64,000 nucleotides of DNA from Niastella yeongjuensis (GTDB lineage: Bacteria > Bacteroidota > Bacteroidia > Chitinophagales > Chitinophagaceae): contig NZ_FOCZ01000011.1 in assembly GCF_900110245.1 (NCBI RefSeq), positions 183,243-247,242 on the forward strand, written 5' to 3'. Made by a program: the position numbers and the translations under genes. The notes below the pieces were generated by a model. That model had not been told where the DNA came from, did no database searches, and saw nothing but the letters and a program-made list of their open reading frames with translations. Positions 55,901 to 64,000 of the stretch are shown here, one piece after another (position 1 is the first letter of the stretch; each line of letters opens with the position of its first letter).

Positions 55901-58900
55901 AGTTGGATGCCAACAAGGTCACCGGGTTGCACCTGGTGCTGCTGGTGTAAATAGAAAGCCAGTCTGTTGGCAGCCTGGTTCAGTTGATCGTAGCTGAGTT
56001 TATTTTTCTCAAATACAAGAGCTGTATGATGAGGACTCTTTTGTACCCGGTCTTCAAAAAGCGACACCAGGTTATCGGTAGGCCATTCACCGGTTGGCCC
56101 GGCGTTAAAATTGTGTAATATCATCCGTTGTTCATCACTACCGAGGTACCCGAGTGTTGCAACCGGTTCGTTGGGCCTCGCAGTCACCGCCTCCAGCATT
56201 TGTCCCAGGTGTTCACCCAGTCGATAAACCGTATCGTGATTGTAAATGTCTTTATTGTATTCAATGCGGCAATGCACTGCCTCCCCTACTTCTGCAAAAC
56301 TGAAAGTAAGATCGAACTTGCTCACCACATTTTCCCCTTCCCGGTATGGAGCTGCTGCCAGCCCGGGGAGTTGATGCTGTAAATTGATCTTGCCGGTATC
56401 ATAGTTTTGCAACATAACCATTACATCAAACAAAGGGTTCCGGCTCATATCGCGTTGAAGCTGCAATTCCCCTACCAGTTCATCAAAAGGATAGGTTTGG
56501 TGTTCGTAAGCCTGCCTGGTAATATTACTTACGTTGGAAAGTACCTGTTTAAAATCATTGTCGCCATTTATTTGTGTACGTAAGGCCATGGCATTTACGT
56601 AGAAGCCTATCTGATCTTCGAGGTCGGCATGATCACGCCCGGCAATAGAAGTCCCTACAATAATATCGTTCTGGCTGGTGTATCGGTACAACAATACTTT
56701 TACCAGGGCCAGTAGTCCCATGAACAGAGTACCGCCCTGTTTGGCAGCCAGGGTTTTCAGGGCATCTGTTGCCCGGGGATCAAGCTTTTTGATAAAAGCG
56801 CCTCCATGCCAGGTTTGCAAGGCAGGCCGGCTCTTATCTGCTGGCAGGTTAAGTACAGGTAATTCTCCTGTAAATTGTTGCAGCCACCAGTTTCTATGGC
56901 GGTTAAATGCACTACTATGCAATTGATCCTGTTGCCAGGCTGCATAATCTTTATACTGTATACGCAAAGGAGTCAATGTATGCGGCAATCCTTCACAGGC
57001 TGCTTTATAAAAAGTCAACAGGTCGGTGAATAAGAGCTGCATCGACCATCCATCGCTGATGATATGGTGTATTACGATATTAAAAACCCATTTATCGTTT
57101 TCCAGGCGAAACAAAGCGGCGCGTAACAGGGGCCCTGTTAGTAGGTTGAACGGTTGCCGCGCATTTTCAATCAGCAGTGCATTTACCAATTCGGTCGCAT
57201 CCGCCTTTCCACTCACGTCATGATATGCTACCATGAAAGCCATTTCACCGGCAGGTACAATCTGCTGGCGTACTTGCCCCTGTTCATTGTTTTTGAAAAC
57301 AGTGCGCAGGATCTCGTGCCGCTGCAGCAATGCCTGAAATGCCTGCTCCAATGCTGTCTGGTTCAACTCCCCTTCAAAAAGAAATGCACCGGGTATATTA
57401 TAGGCTGTATTGGCTGATTCGTGCTGACACAACAGCCACAAGCGTTTTTGAGAAGAGGATAAAGGATAATCGCCTGCTGACTGCGCCGGGCGTATTGCTA
57501 CAAATGAGGTCTTTTGTGCCTGCTGTATCAATCGGGCCTGTCCGCTTAAAACGGCATGATCAAAAAAGTCTTTCAATGCCAGTTTTACCTGAAAGCGTTT
57601 GTAGATCTGGCTGGCGAGCCGTACTATTTTCAGGCTGTTTCCGCCAAGCAGAAAAAAGTCGTCGTTTATGCTGATCACTTCTTTATTCAGCAGGTCCTTC
57701 CATACAGCGGCCAGTTGTTGTTCTACCTCATTACGCGGAGCGACAACTATTTTTTCGGCAACCAGGGAGAAACCAGCCGGGTCAGGCAATTTTTTCCGGT
57801 CAACTTTTCCATTAGCGGTCAATGGCAACGCATCAAGGAAAATGATCTGCGCGGGGATCATATAAACCGGCAACCTGTCCATAAGCCAGTTGCGGATCTC
57901 AGCAAGTGTTTGTTGCCTACCGCTGACAACATAAGCCACCAGTTCTTTTTCACCATCATCAGCTGAACGTACCTGTATAAAACTGGCAGTAAGATCGGGA
58001 TGCGATCGCAAGGCGTGTTCTATTTCGGCTAATTCGATGCGGTATCCATGTATTTTAACCTGGTCGTCTTTGCGCCCCAGAAATTCTATCATTCCATTGT
58101 TGAGCCAGCGGCCAAGATCGCCGGTCCTGTACAACCGTTCCGTTTCATTAAAAGGATTGGCAACAAATCGCAGCGCTGTCAGTTCCGGCTGGTTCATATA
58201 TCCGCTGGCCAAACCCACACCGGCAATGCAGATCTCACCAGGTACGCCCACCGGAACAAGCTGTAGCCACTCATCCACAATATAAACAGCCGATTTACAG
58301 AATGGCTTTCCCAGTGGAACAGGTACTGTTATTTTTTCCAGGTCAATCCGGCTGATCACCTTACCAATCGTTGTTTCGGTTGGCCCATAGTGATTGTACA
58401 CTTCACAGGTACTGCCGCTCTGCTGCATTTTTCCCAACACGTCAGGGGTCAATTGCTCGCCGCCAAAGATCAGGCACTTATCAGGTAAAAATGGCCGGTC
58501 TGCCTGTTGCAAAGATTTCCAGTGAGATGGTACGATCTTCAAACAATCGATCCGGTGGCTGAGCAGTTGTTCAACATCCAGCAAGGCAGTGCGGGAAAAG
58601 ATATGCAAAGTACCGCCGGTCAGCAGCGAAGGATAAATTAGGGTATTACCCAAATCGGCAGCCATCGTAGATACAAGGCCAAAATGTTTGCAGTCACCTA
58701 TATTGGTACTACCCATTATTCCATAGAAATAATCGGTAAGGCACTCATGCCGTATCATCACGCCTTTGGGGTGACCGGTTGAACCGGAGGTGAACATAAC
58801 ATAGGCCAGGTCGGTTGTGTTAATAGACACGTCAGGGGAAAGTACATAGCTATCCGGCATCGTTGGCTCCTTATCCATTAACAAACAATCGCCGCCGTAA

Positions 58901-60849
58901 CCAGTTAGCAACGGTTCGAACGTGGAAACCGTTATCACCATACGTGTGCCTGATTCATGCAAAACATAAGCAATACGTGCCGGTGGTGTATTGGGATCAA
59001 CAGGCAGATAAGCCATTCCTGCTTTCAGGACAGCCAGTATTCCTATGACCATCTGTGCAGAGTTCTCCAATAGTATTGCCACCACAGCATTTGAGCTGGC
59101 AGTATTATGGGCAAGCAGGTAATTCGCCAGGCGGTTGGATTGTTCATCCAACATTTTATAGGTGATGTTCGTTTCCTCAAATAGCAGGGCAATGGTATCC
59201 GGTGTACGCAGTGCCTGTTCCTTGAACAGATCAACGATGGTTTTATCGCCAGGTCCCGGTGCACCGGTATTATTGAATTCAACCAGCAGCTTTCTTTCTT
59301 CCGCCTGGCTGAGGTATGGCAGCGTATTGACAGCAGTAAATGGGTTTTCAACGATGGCCAGCATCAACCGTTCCAGGTGGTCTGCCAGGCGGCCTGTTGT
59401 TTCAGGTGTATATATGTCCCTGTTATACACAAGCATAAGATCCAACTCACCGGCAGCTTCGGTAAAGTTAAAAGAGAGATCGAACCTGCTTACGTTTTCC
59501 TTTTCCTCTTCATAAGTGCTTACTTTCAAATCTCCCAGTTGCACAGCGCCGCCTTCACTACCCACGTTTGTATTTTGTAATACCAGCCATACATCGAATA
59601 AAGGATTGCGGCTTCTGTCTGTTGGCAGTTGCAGTTCATCAACCAGTTCATCAAAAGGATATACCTGGTGATTGTACGCTTCAAGTGTCATTTTTTTAAC
59701 CTGCGCCAGCAGATCGGTGAAACTATCGCGCTCATGCAACTGCGACCGAAGGGCCACGGTATTTACATAAAAGCCGATCTGATTCTCAAGATCGGTATGG
59801 TCCCTGCCGGCTATCGGACTGCCAATCAAAAGATCCTTTTGACCGGTATACCGGAATAATAATACATCGATTGCGGCCAGCAATCCCATGAACAAAGTAG
59901 CGCCCTGTTCCTGGCAAAGCGCACTTATCTGCCGACTGATGCGGGAATCGATGCGTTTGTTTATTGTACCTCCATGATAGGTTTTGATGAGCGGCCGGGG
60001 TTTGTCGGCAGAAAGTTCCAACACCGGCAGATCACCGGCAAACCGTTGAAGCCAGTAAGACCGGTGTTCTGCAAAGGAAGCACTTTGCAATTGCTGTTGC
60101 TCCCATACCGCGTAATCCCTGTATTGTATGGGGAGCGGTGTTAAAGGGTTAACAGCTTTGCGGATGTGCGCATTGTACAACAGCAATAATTCATTGACCA
60201 GAATATTCTTTGACCAGCCATCGCTGATGATATGGTGCATTACATAAACAAACACGTATGTATGATCTGCCTGTCGGTACAGGCAGGTGCGCAATAAAGG
60301 ACCGCCGGTAAGGTCAAAGGGCTGATCTATTGCTGAGCGGATCTCTTTTGGTAAATATTCTTCCAGCTGTTCCAGATCCCGAAGATCATGGTATGGGAAC
60401 CGGAATGAATAAACAGCAGCTGGTATAATGCATTGCCTTACCTCACCCCCTTCATTTTCCCGGAAAACAGTGCGCAGTATTTCATGACGCGTTATTAATT
60501 CTTTCAGGGATTCTTCCAGCGCTTTAACATCCACATTACCTTCAAACACATACACGCCAGGCATGTTATACGCGCGGCTGGTTTCTTCAAACTGGCTTAC
60601 AATCCACAATCTTTTTTGTGATGAAGAAACAGGATAGCTCTCCTGGTCGGCAACAGCAGGTATGCTTCGCTCTTTCCCCCCGGTGGCTTTTTTCAGAAAA
60701 TCGACAATGGCAGCTTTGTTTATTTTTATTTCCTCAAGCACAACAGCAGGCAGATCATCGCCGTCAAAACTTATTTCCAGGTCGTTACCCGATAAAGAAA
60801 GGGCGATATCGTTGCTTTGAAGACGGTTGATCAGGTTAATTATTTCCAT
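52999..60849 (-). CDS. NRPS-1: TubC docking-C-A-T-C-A-T-C
   Basis: 2616-residue synthetase. An N-terminal TubC-type docking domain (1-53, MEIINLINRLQSNDIALSLS) should receive the PKS chain. C1 has HHIISDGW (205-212), A1 is at about 525-1010, T1 has LGGNSL, C2 has HHIISDGW, A2 is at about 1580-2080, T2 has LGGDSL, and a terminal C3 (about 2185-2610) has HHALTDGF. Manual alignment to GrsA gives A1 = D-L-T-K-I-G-H-I-G-K (near the Asp code) and A2 = D-A-S-T-V-A-A-I-C-K (near Tyr/beta-OH-Tyr/Phe codes). C3 has no following A domain and its first core motif is aberrant (SYNQHTFLSG), yet its HHxxxDG is intact, so it may serve the C-less NRPS-2. Confidence 0.95.
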   Translation of the reverse strand: MEIINLINRLQSNDIALSLSGNDLEISFDGDDLPAVVLEEIKINKAAIVDFLKKATGGKERSIPAVADQESYPVSSSQKRLWIVSQFEETSRAYNMPGVYVFEGNVDVKALEESLKELITRHEILRTVFRENEGGEVRQCIIPAAVYSFRFPYHDLRDLEQLEEYLPKEIRSAIDQPFDLTGGPLLRTCLYRQADHTYVFVYVMHHIISDGWSKNILVNELLLLYNAHIRKAVNPLTPLPIQYRDYAVWEQQQLQSASFAEHRSYWLQRFAGDLPVLELSADKPRPLIKTYHGGTINKRIDSRISRQISALCQEQGATLFMGLLAAIDVLLFRYTGQKDLLIGSPIAGRDHTDLENQIGFYVNTVALRSQLHERDSFTDLLAQVKKMTLEAYNHQVYPFDELVDELQLPTDRSRNPLFDVWLVLQNTNVGSEGGAVQLGDLKVSTYEEEKENVSRFDLSFNFTEAAGELDLMLVYNRDIYTPETTGRLADHLERLMLAIVENPFTAVNTLPYLSQAEERKLLVEFNNTGAPGPGDKTIVDLFKEQALRTPDTIALLFEETNITYKMLDEQSNRLANYLLAHNTASSNAVVAILLENSAQMVIGILAVLKAGMAYLPVDPNTPPARIAYVLHESGTRMVITVSTFEPLLTGYGGDCLLMDKEPTMPDSYVLSPDVSINTTDLAYVMFTSGSTGHPKGVMIRHECLTDYFYGIMGSTNIGDCKHFGLVSTMAADLGNTLIYPSLLTGGTLHIFSRTALLDVEQLLSHRIDCLKIVPSHWKSLQQADRPFLPDKCLIFGGEQLTPDVLGKMQQSGSTCEVYNHYGPTETTIGKVISRIDLEKITVPVPLGKPFCKSAVYIVDEWLQLVPVGVPGEICIAGVGLASGYMNQPELTALRFVANPFNETERLYRTGDLGRWLNNGMIEFLGRKDDQVKIHGYRIELAEIEHALRSHPDLTASFIQVRSADDGEKELVAYVVSGRQQTLAEIRNWLMDRLPVYMIPAQIIFLDALPLTANGKVDRKKLPDPAGFSLVAEKIVVAPRNEVEQQLAAVWKDLLNKEVISINDDFFLLGGNSLKIVRLASQIYKRFQVKLALKDFFDHAVLSGQARLIQQAQKTSFVAIRPAQSAGDYPLSSSQKRLWLLCQHESANTAYNIPGAFLFEGELNQTALEQAFQALLQRHEILRTVFKNNEQGQVRQQIVPAGEMAFMVAYHDVSGKADATELVNALLIENARQPFNLLTGPLLRAALFRLENDKWVFNIVIHHIISDGWSMQLLFTDLLTFYKAACEGLPHTLTPLRIQYKDYAAWQQDQLHSSAFNRHRNWWLQQFTGELPVLNLPADKSRPALQTWHGGAFIKKLDPRATDALKTLAAKQGGTLFMGLLALVKVLLYRYTSQNDIIVGTSIAGRDHADLEDQIGFYVNAMALRTQINGDNDFKQVLSNVSNITRQAYEHQTYPFDELVGELQLQRDMSRNPLFDVMVMLQNYDTGKINLQHQLPGLAAAPYREGENVVSKFDLTFSFAEVGEAVHCRIEYNKDIYNHDTVYRLGEHLGQMLEAVTARPNEPVATLGYLGSDEQRMILHNFNAGPTGEWPTDNLVSLFEDRVQKSPHHTALVFEKNKLSYDQLNQAANRLAFYLHQQHQVQPGDLVGIQLPRSEKVIVAILGILKSGAAYVPIDPDYPQARIEYMTADCGCKVILDELAWQQFDEIAAEYAPVNPSILHGANDLAYVIYTSGSTGKPKGVMIHHGAIINTIYSQQQIFGVQEGDRHLQFASPSFDASVSEIFVSLASGGTLYIIKEADKRNPVLLEEYITANEIDIATIPPAYLRLLRIDKISKLKKLVSAGEAAILEQAIAFSQQGTFFNAYGPTECSICTTIHTIPMGAEIITSNIPIGRPIHNTRAYILDSNLNPVPVGVYGELFFSGQGLANGYLHRPELSAEKFIADPFIKGTYMYGTGDMGRWLADGNIEFAGRKDDQVKVRGYRIELAEIEHLLRAHPDVESAIVLIRSNAREEKELVAYVVCKQPCEADQLRAYLDKELPPYMLPAHIIFLEELPLTKNGKVNKAQLPDPYAMERADDGNYAAPDNVIQQKLVAIWGEILGRERVGVRDDYFMLGGDSLKVISILQKVLDETGVVLPINLIFQERSIERIAVWLIDEMGKTSANTTGTVEKAEEEKMVYDISYNQHTFLSGSKKENQLVITPYEFEHLDMDAFGAAIDQLVERHEILRTRFIRSDAGIMQEIMPAGSFRLPIPDVIPVSTEEELTEITQLAHERKIDPFRDPLIYVQICRRDIGTYVLLLTMHHALTDGFSDGILRKEILHLYSANVQKTNTPLPPLKSQYRHFVEWQKDFIESAEGQRHSQYWLQQLQGFPAPVSTGFSGTPGNGVQGSKSICIVRLIEGALFEKLDHFGQKHGITRSAFLMAGLHLLTGQLNGDDKTFIFVTVSGRSSKYFGSLDISETVGLFANPIIIVGKIDKELQANKYFLQVQTDFLEGLSYGAFPLEKLMSELPQLAPNEYRKGQVYFNYHNYNWLRAHNYTITEQEREGRIEYPEPMEMAMGIAVKEYNNCLKLEMSFDHKRFTPRQAFDSCASYFSLLNQVIVHEDLPVRQLMQPEKTA

Positions 60850-60876
60850 GACAGAACTGTTGATGATAGTAAATGA

Positions 60877-61878
60877 TTACGCTACAAATCCCTCGTCGTA
60901 CGCCGCCTCAAGAATAGCAGTGGCGATGGTCCTTTCTCCCTCGTATGGATTGCGGCCGTGCGCGGCTAGCATGTTATCAAGAAAAAGCACATCGCCTTTT
61001 TGATAAGGAAAAATGATTTTGTTTTTTTCATACGCGTCCCTGATCTCCTTATACTCTTCGAAAGAGATGGGTGATCCATCTCCAAAGAAGGTATCTGATG
61101 CCAGGTATTCTTCCGGTAAAAAGTCATCAGGCGAAAGCCCCAATTCTTCATACCGGGAAAAACGATTGAAGAAAAACACATGATTGAACCAGGTATCGCA
61201 ACCCGATACAGGATGTTTATAAATGGCCTCCTTTCGCCATTCAATAATACAATCGTCATTACCGGTAAAGCGGTATTCTATACGGTTCTTTTCACACAGC
61301 TGCCGCACTTCGTTTTTGTCGTTTGTTTGAAAAACTTCCTGCCAGGGCATGCCGATTTCGGCAAACAGGTTACGGCGGTACATCACGCCTTTTTCCCTGA
61401 ACTTTACCTGCAGGGCAGCACTCAGCGACTGCAATACCTTACGCGAATCAGCAATGGGTGTTTCTCCCCCGGCGGCTGCCGGCTGGATGCAACAAAAAAT
61501 AATTTTCCTTCCCCATACCCGGCTGTACGAAGCCTCATTATGCATGTTGATGACCCGTTCATTGGGATAGGAAGTAGATAAATAAATATTCTTAATTGAC
61601 CTGTCTAACTCTTTTCTGGGTGAAGACCTGAACATATAAGGCAGGGGCGCCGTATTAAAGCATTGTACAAAACGGTTAAAATGCTGTGGAGTACTAATAT
61701 CGAATCCCCGGAACAGGATAGCGCCATGCCTGCTCAGGTCTTCTTCGAACGATTCTTTATGGGCAGGCAACCACTCCGCAAGATCCACTCCTTCGGTAGC
61801 AGGTTCTATAAAAAGGGGAAATGCCAATTCGCCAAACGCATCCAACGTTTGTTTATGTACGATACTGTCAATAAACAT
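60877..61878 (-). CDS. SyrP-like Fe(II)/alpha-ketoglutarate hydroxylase (TauD family)
   Basis: Non-heme iron dioxygenase, 333 residues. The iron triad is H113 and E115 (NMHNEASYSR; a Glu-type HxE triad) and H307 (AAHGRNPYEGERT), with R316 positioned for alpha-ketoglutarate. The HNEASY context is typical of SyrP and related NRPS-tailoring enzymes; SyrP hydroxylates carrier-bound Asp. It lies 27 bases upstream of NRPS-1, whose first A domain reads as Asp, and 17 bases after the PKS gene. Beta-hydroxylation of Asp on T1 is the most economical role; NRPS-2's Asp is an alternative substrate. Confidence 0.88.
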   Translation of the reverse strand: MFIDSIVHKQTLDAFGELAFPLFIEPATEGVDLAEWLPAHKESFEEDLSRHGAILFRGFDISTPQHFNRFVQCFNTAPLPYMFRSSPRKELDRSIKNIYLSTSYPNERVINMHNEASYSRVWGRKIIFCCIQPAAAGGETPIADSRKVLQSLSAALQVKFREKGVMYRRNLFAEIGMPWQEVFQTNDKNEVRQLCEKNRIEYRFTGNDDCIIEWRKEAIYKHPVSGCDTWFNHVFFFNRFSRYEELGLSPDDFLPEEYLASDTFFGDGSPISFEEYKEIRDAYEKNKIIFPYQKGDVLFLDNMLAAHGRNPYEGERTIATAILEAAYDEGFVA

Positions 61879-61895
61879 GGTATTTATTTTTGAGC

Positions 61896-64000
61896 TTATA
61901 TCACAATCTTGCGGGAAGCTTTTTTACCGGTTACGGCTATAGATCGGATCTGGTCAGCAAAAGCGGCCATCGATCCCACGCGGTCGTGGTTAAAGAAATC
62001 GGTGAGTGTTATATTAATATCAAATTCATTTTTTATCCTTTTCAGCAACATCATGGCTTTTAACGAATCACCACCCAGCTCAAAGAAATTGTCTTCTGTA
62101 CCTATTCCGTCTATCCCAAAGAAATTTTCGTAAAGCGCAGACATCCTTTTTTCTGTTTCTGTTTGCGGCGCTTTGTAAGTACTGGTTAACTGCGGGCGTT
62201 CCATTTTTACCAGTTCCGTCGGTTTGTCGCGATCCTCATCGAGATAGGCTTCTTTTTTTAATTCATATACCCGGCGTACACGGGCCCACAACTCCTCTAC
62301 AGTTTGTATTATAACCGGAGCGCCGGTAAAACCTACACTCCATTCGAACAAAACAGTTATTTCATCCGGCTTCAGGCATGACCTTGAAGGGCCGTTTTCT
62401 TTTTGAATTTGCTTGTCTGAAAATACCATATCCCCCAAACCGATGCTTCTCCAACCTGGCATTTCTCTTGCTTTTGACAATACAAAATATTCCATGTACA
62501 GGTTAGCAGCCGCATAGGAACTGAAGCCCAATCCACCCAGCACTGTCGATAAACTGGAAGTGACCCATATAAAATCAGGGTTTCTTTCCCGAAAAACCTG
62601 GTAGATGTTTTCTATACCTTTCACCTTGGGCGCCAGCATAACCAGCGCTTTTGCGGGCGTTATATCTTCTATCAGTTCAAAATAATGGTCATCAATAATA
62701 CCTGCAGCATGAATAACGCCGTCTATCCTGCCTGTCTTTTGCGTTGCATCCGCTGCCACCTGCTGCATCGATAATAAATCAGCTACATCTGCCTGGTAAT
62801 AATAAACCGACTCACTGATCTTACGCAACTCATTGTAATGAGAAAGCGCTTCCTTATTCAACATACCGGCCTCCTTTCTGCCTGTGAGCACCAGGGTGGC
62901 ACCATAGTGCTGCAGCAGGTATTTACCCAATACAAAACCTACATTTCCCAAACCGCCGGTTATCAGATACACACCGCCACGTTTTATCTTTCCGGGGGTG
63001 CTTTTTATTTCCTGGGTATTTTTCTGAAAATCCTGAACCCAGCGCTGCCCATGGCGAAGCGCCACGATGCGTTCTTTGCGTCCTTCCTGCCGCCGGATCT
63101 CGGCGGTCAATTGCGATATCCACTGATCCAATGGTTCCGACGGCAACAGATCGATATTAAAACAGGTCACCGAATATTCCTGCGGCAATACATTCACCAA
63201 TCCCAGTAATAATGATTGATGGTAACCGCCTGTTTCCGTACCCAGCACCTTGTGCAATCCTTCCGTTAAAACAGTTATCCGCTTCTCTTTTAGCATACCC
63301 GCCCGTAACAGCGATTGTACCAGGTACACCAGGCCAAAATATACCCGGCCCAGTTGCGTATTATCTTTTTGTAATTCAAATGAATGCTGTTCTGCTCCAG
63401 GCCCCCACGCATAAACTATATCAGTAACAATTATACCTGCAGCCGATAGATCGGCCAGCAACAGATCGTACTCACGGGCACTGGATGGATTCAGCGCATA
63501 CTGGTATTGTGTATACCGGCGGTATTCTTCGGCTATGCCAACCTCGATCACTTTATCTTCCACACGCTCTGCCAGCAGTTGTTCTTTCAGCCTTTGTGAA
63601 AAAAGAACGTTATTGCAAAAAACCAGAAAGCTTCGTTTGCCAGCTGGTTGGCTGCCGGCAGCCAACAACCGTTTCCAGGAAGGATAATAAACCCAGTCTT
63701 TTAATTCCTTGTTTTCCGTCAGGCCCAGGTTCAACCCCGCCTGTAAATAATTTTTGATGGGATCTACCTCTGTGGGATATTTTACCGGTTCAAAACTATA
63801 AGTAGGTAAGGATATTTTTCTGCGTTGCTGGTCTTGGTAATAACCGTTCCAGTCGATGGCGACTCCCTTCGCCCATAACTCACCGATGCGCCCGGTAAAA
63901 TATCCATGGTCATCGGCCGTTTCTTTTACGCTGCGTACCAGGTTCATCGCCACTGGTGCTGTTTGCGCCTTTTGTTGTTTTAACAAACTGATCAGCGAAT
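61896..64000 (-). CDS. modular type I polyketide synthase, C-terminal part (AT end-KR-carrier protein)
   Basis: The frame is open to the right window edge, so only the last ~700 codons are visible. The start of the visible part is the AT tail and post-AT linker (GELWAKGVAIDWNGYY, KISLPTYSFEPVKY). The ketoreductase follows: a structural half, then TGGLGNVG with catalytic S, Y and N in VTSSLSTVLGGLGFSSYAAA and NLY. The HAAGIIDD motif resembles the LDD of B-type KRs. A C-terminal carrier domain has FFELGGDSLKAMM, a PCP-like GGDS. No thioesterase is present and NRPS-1 starts with a docking domain, so the beta-hydroxyacyl chain should pass to NRPS-1. KS and other domains must lie outside. Confidence 0.93.
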   Translation of the reverse strand, partial: SLISLLKQQKAQTAPVAMNLVRSVKETADDHGYFTGRIGELWAKGVAIDWNGYYQDQQRRKISLPTYSFEPVKYPTEVDPIKNYLQAGLNLGLTENKELKDWVYYPSWKRLLAAGSQPAGKRSFLVFCNNVLFSQRLKEQLLAERVEDKVIEVGIAEEYRRYTQYQYALNPSSAREYDLLLADLSAAGIIVTDIVYAWGPGAEQHSFELQKDNTQLGRVYFGLVYLVQSLLRAGMLKEKRITVLTEGLHKVLGTETGGYHQSLLLGLVNVLPQEYSVTCFNIDLLPSEPLDQWISQLTAEIRRQEGRKERIVALRHGQRWVQDFQKNTQEIKSTPGKIKRGGVYLITGGLGNVGFVLGKYLLQHYGATLVLTGRKEAGMLNKEALSHYNELRKISESVYYYQADVADLLSMQQVAADATQKTGRIDGVIHAAGIIDDHYFELIEDITPAKALVMLAPKVKGIENIYQVFRERNPDFIWVTSSLSTVLGGLGFSSYAAANLYMEYFVLSKAREMPGWRSIGLGDMVFSDKQIQKENGPSRSCLKPDEITVLFEWSVGFTGAPVIIQTVEELWARVRRVYELKKEAYLDEDRDKPTELVKMERPQLTSTYKAPQTETEKRMSALYENFFGIDGIGTEDNFFELGGDSLKAMMLLKRIKNEFDINITLTDFFNHDRVGSMAAFADQIRSIAVTGKKASRKIVI

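Overview
The window looks like a chromosomal segment of a Bacteroidota member, most likely family Chitinophagaceae. The evidence is a SusC/SusD pair, a type IX secretion sortase with a PorV-like partner, DUF4254, promoters of the -33 TTTG / -7 TAnnTTTG type, and an almost complete lack of Shine-Dalgarno sequences except in front of rpsU. Species-level assignment is not possible from the sequence alone.

Positions 1-21200 hold the conserved translation/transcription supercluster, read on the minus strand: rpsU, a sulfatase-like membrane protein, xerC-type recombinase, hpf, tRNA-Thr(TGT)-Tyr(GTA)-Gly(TCC)-Thr(GGT), a decayed tRNA copy, tuf, tRNA-Trp, secE, nusG, rplK, rplA, rplJ, rplL, rpoB (3' end outside the window). 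Three accessory insertions interrupt it: a sulfatase-like gene between rpsU and xerC, an oppositely oriented histone-H1-like gene between nusG and rplK, and a LacI-SusC-SusD cassette between rplL and rpoB. Terminators and promoters at the breakpoints show that the pieces are separate transcription units.

Positions 21200-35300 carry ordinary genes: riboflavin synthase followed by an acyltransferase-3 and a polytopic glycosyltransferase-like protein, a second acyltransferase-3, a PorU-type C25 peptidase with a PorV/PorQ-like protein, tyrS, a Tat-exported class V aminotransferase-like protein and tRNA-Gln.

Positions 35282-64000 hold a hybrid polyketide/non-ribosomal peptide gene cluster that runs off the right edge. 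In the direction of transcription: PKS (AT end-KR-carrier protein), SyrP-like Fe/alpha-ketoglutarate hydroxylase, NRPS-1 (TubC docking-C-A-T-C-A-T-C), CmlA-like di-iron beta-hydroxylase, SyrD/PvdE-type ABC exporter, type II thioesterase, ANT(6)-like nucleotidyltransferase, aromatic amino acid hydroxylase, then an island with GT9-like genes, DUF4254 and an FtsX-type permease, an SDR, NRPS-2 (A-T-E-reductase) and a NarL/LuxR response regulator. Manual reading of the adenylation pockets suggests Asp (A1), an aromatic residue such as Tyr/Phe (A2) and Asp (A3). The hydroxylases fit: a SyrP-like enzyme for Asp, and a CmlA-like enzyme plus a Phe hydroxylase for the aromatic residue. The working hypothesis is a polyketide-(beta-hydroxy)Asp-(beta-hydroxy)aromatic-D-Asp chain released reductively as an aldehyde or alcohol. 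I do not recognise it as a known product, and all product claims are inference.
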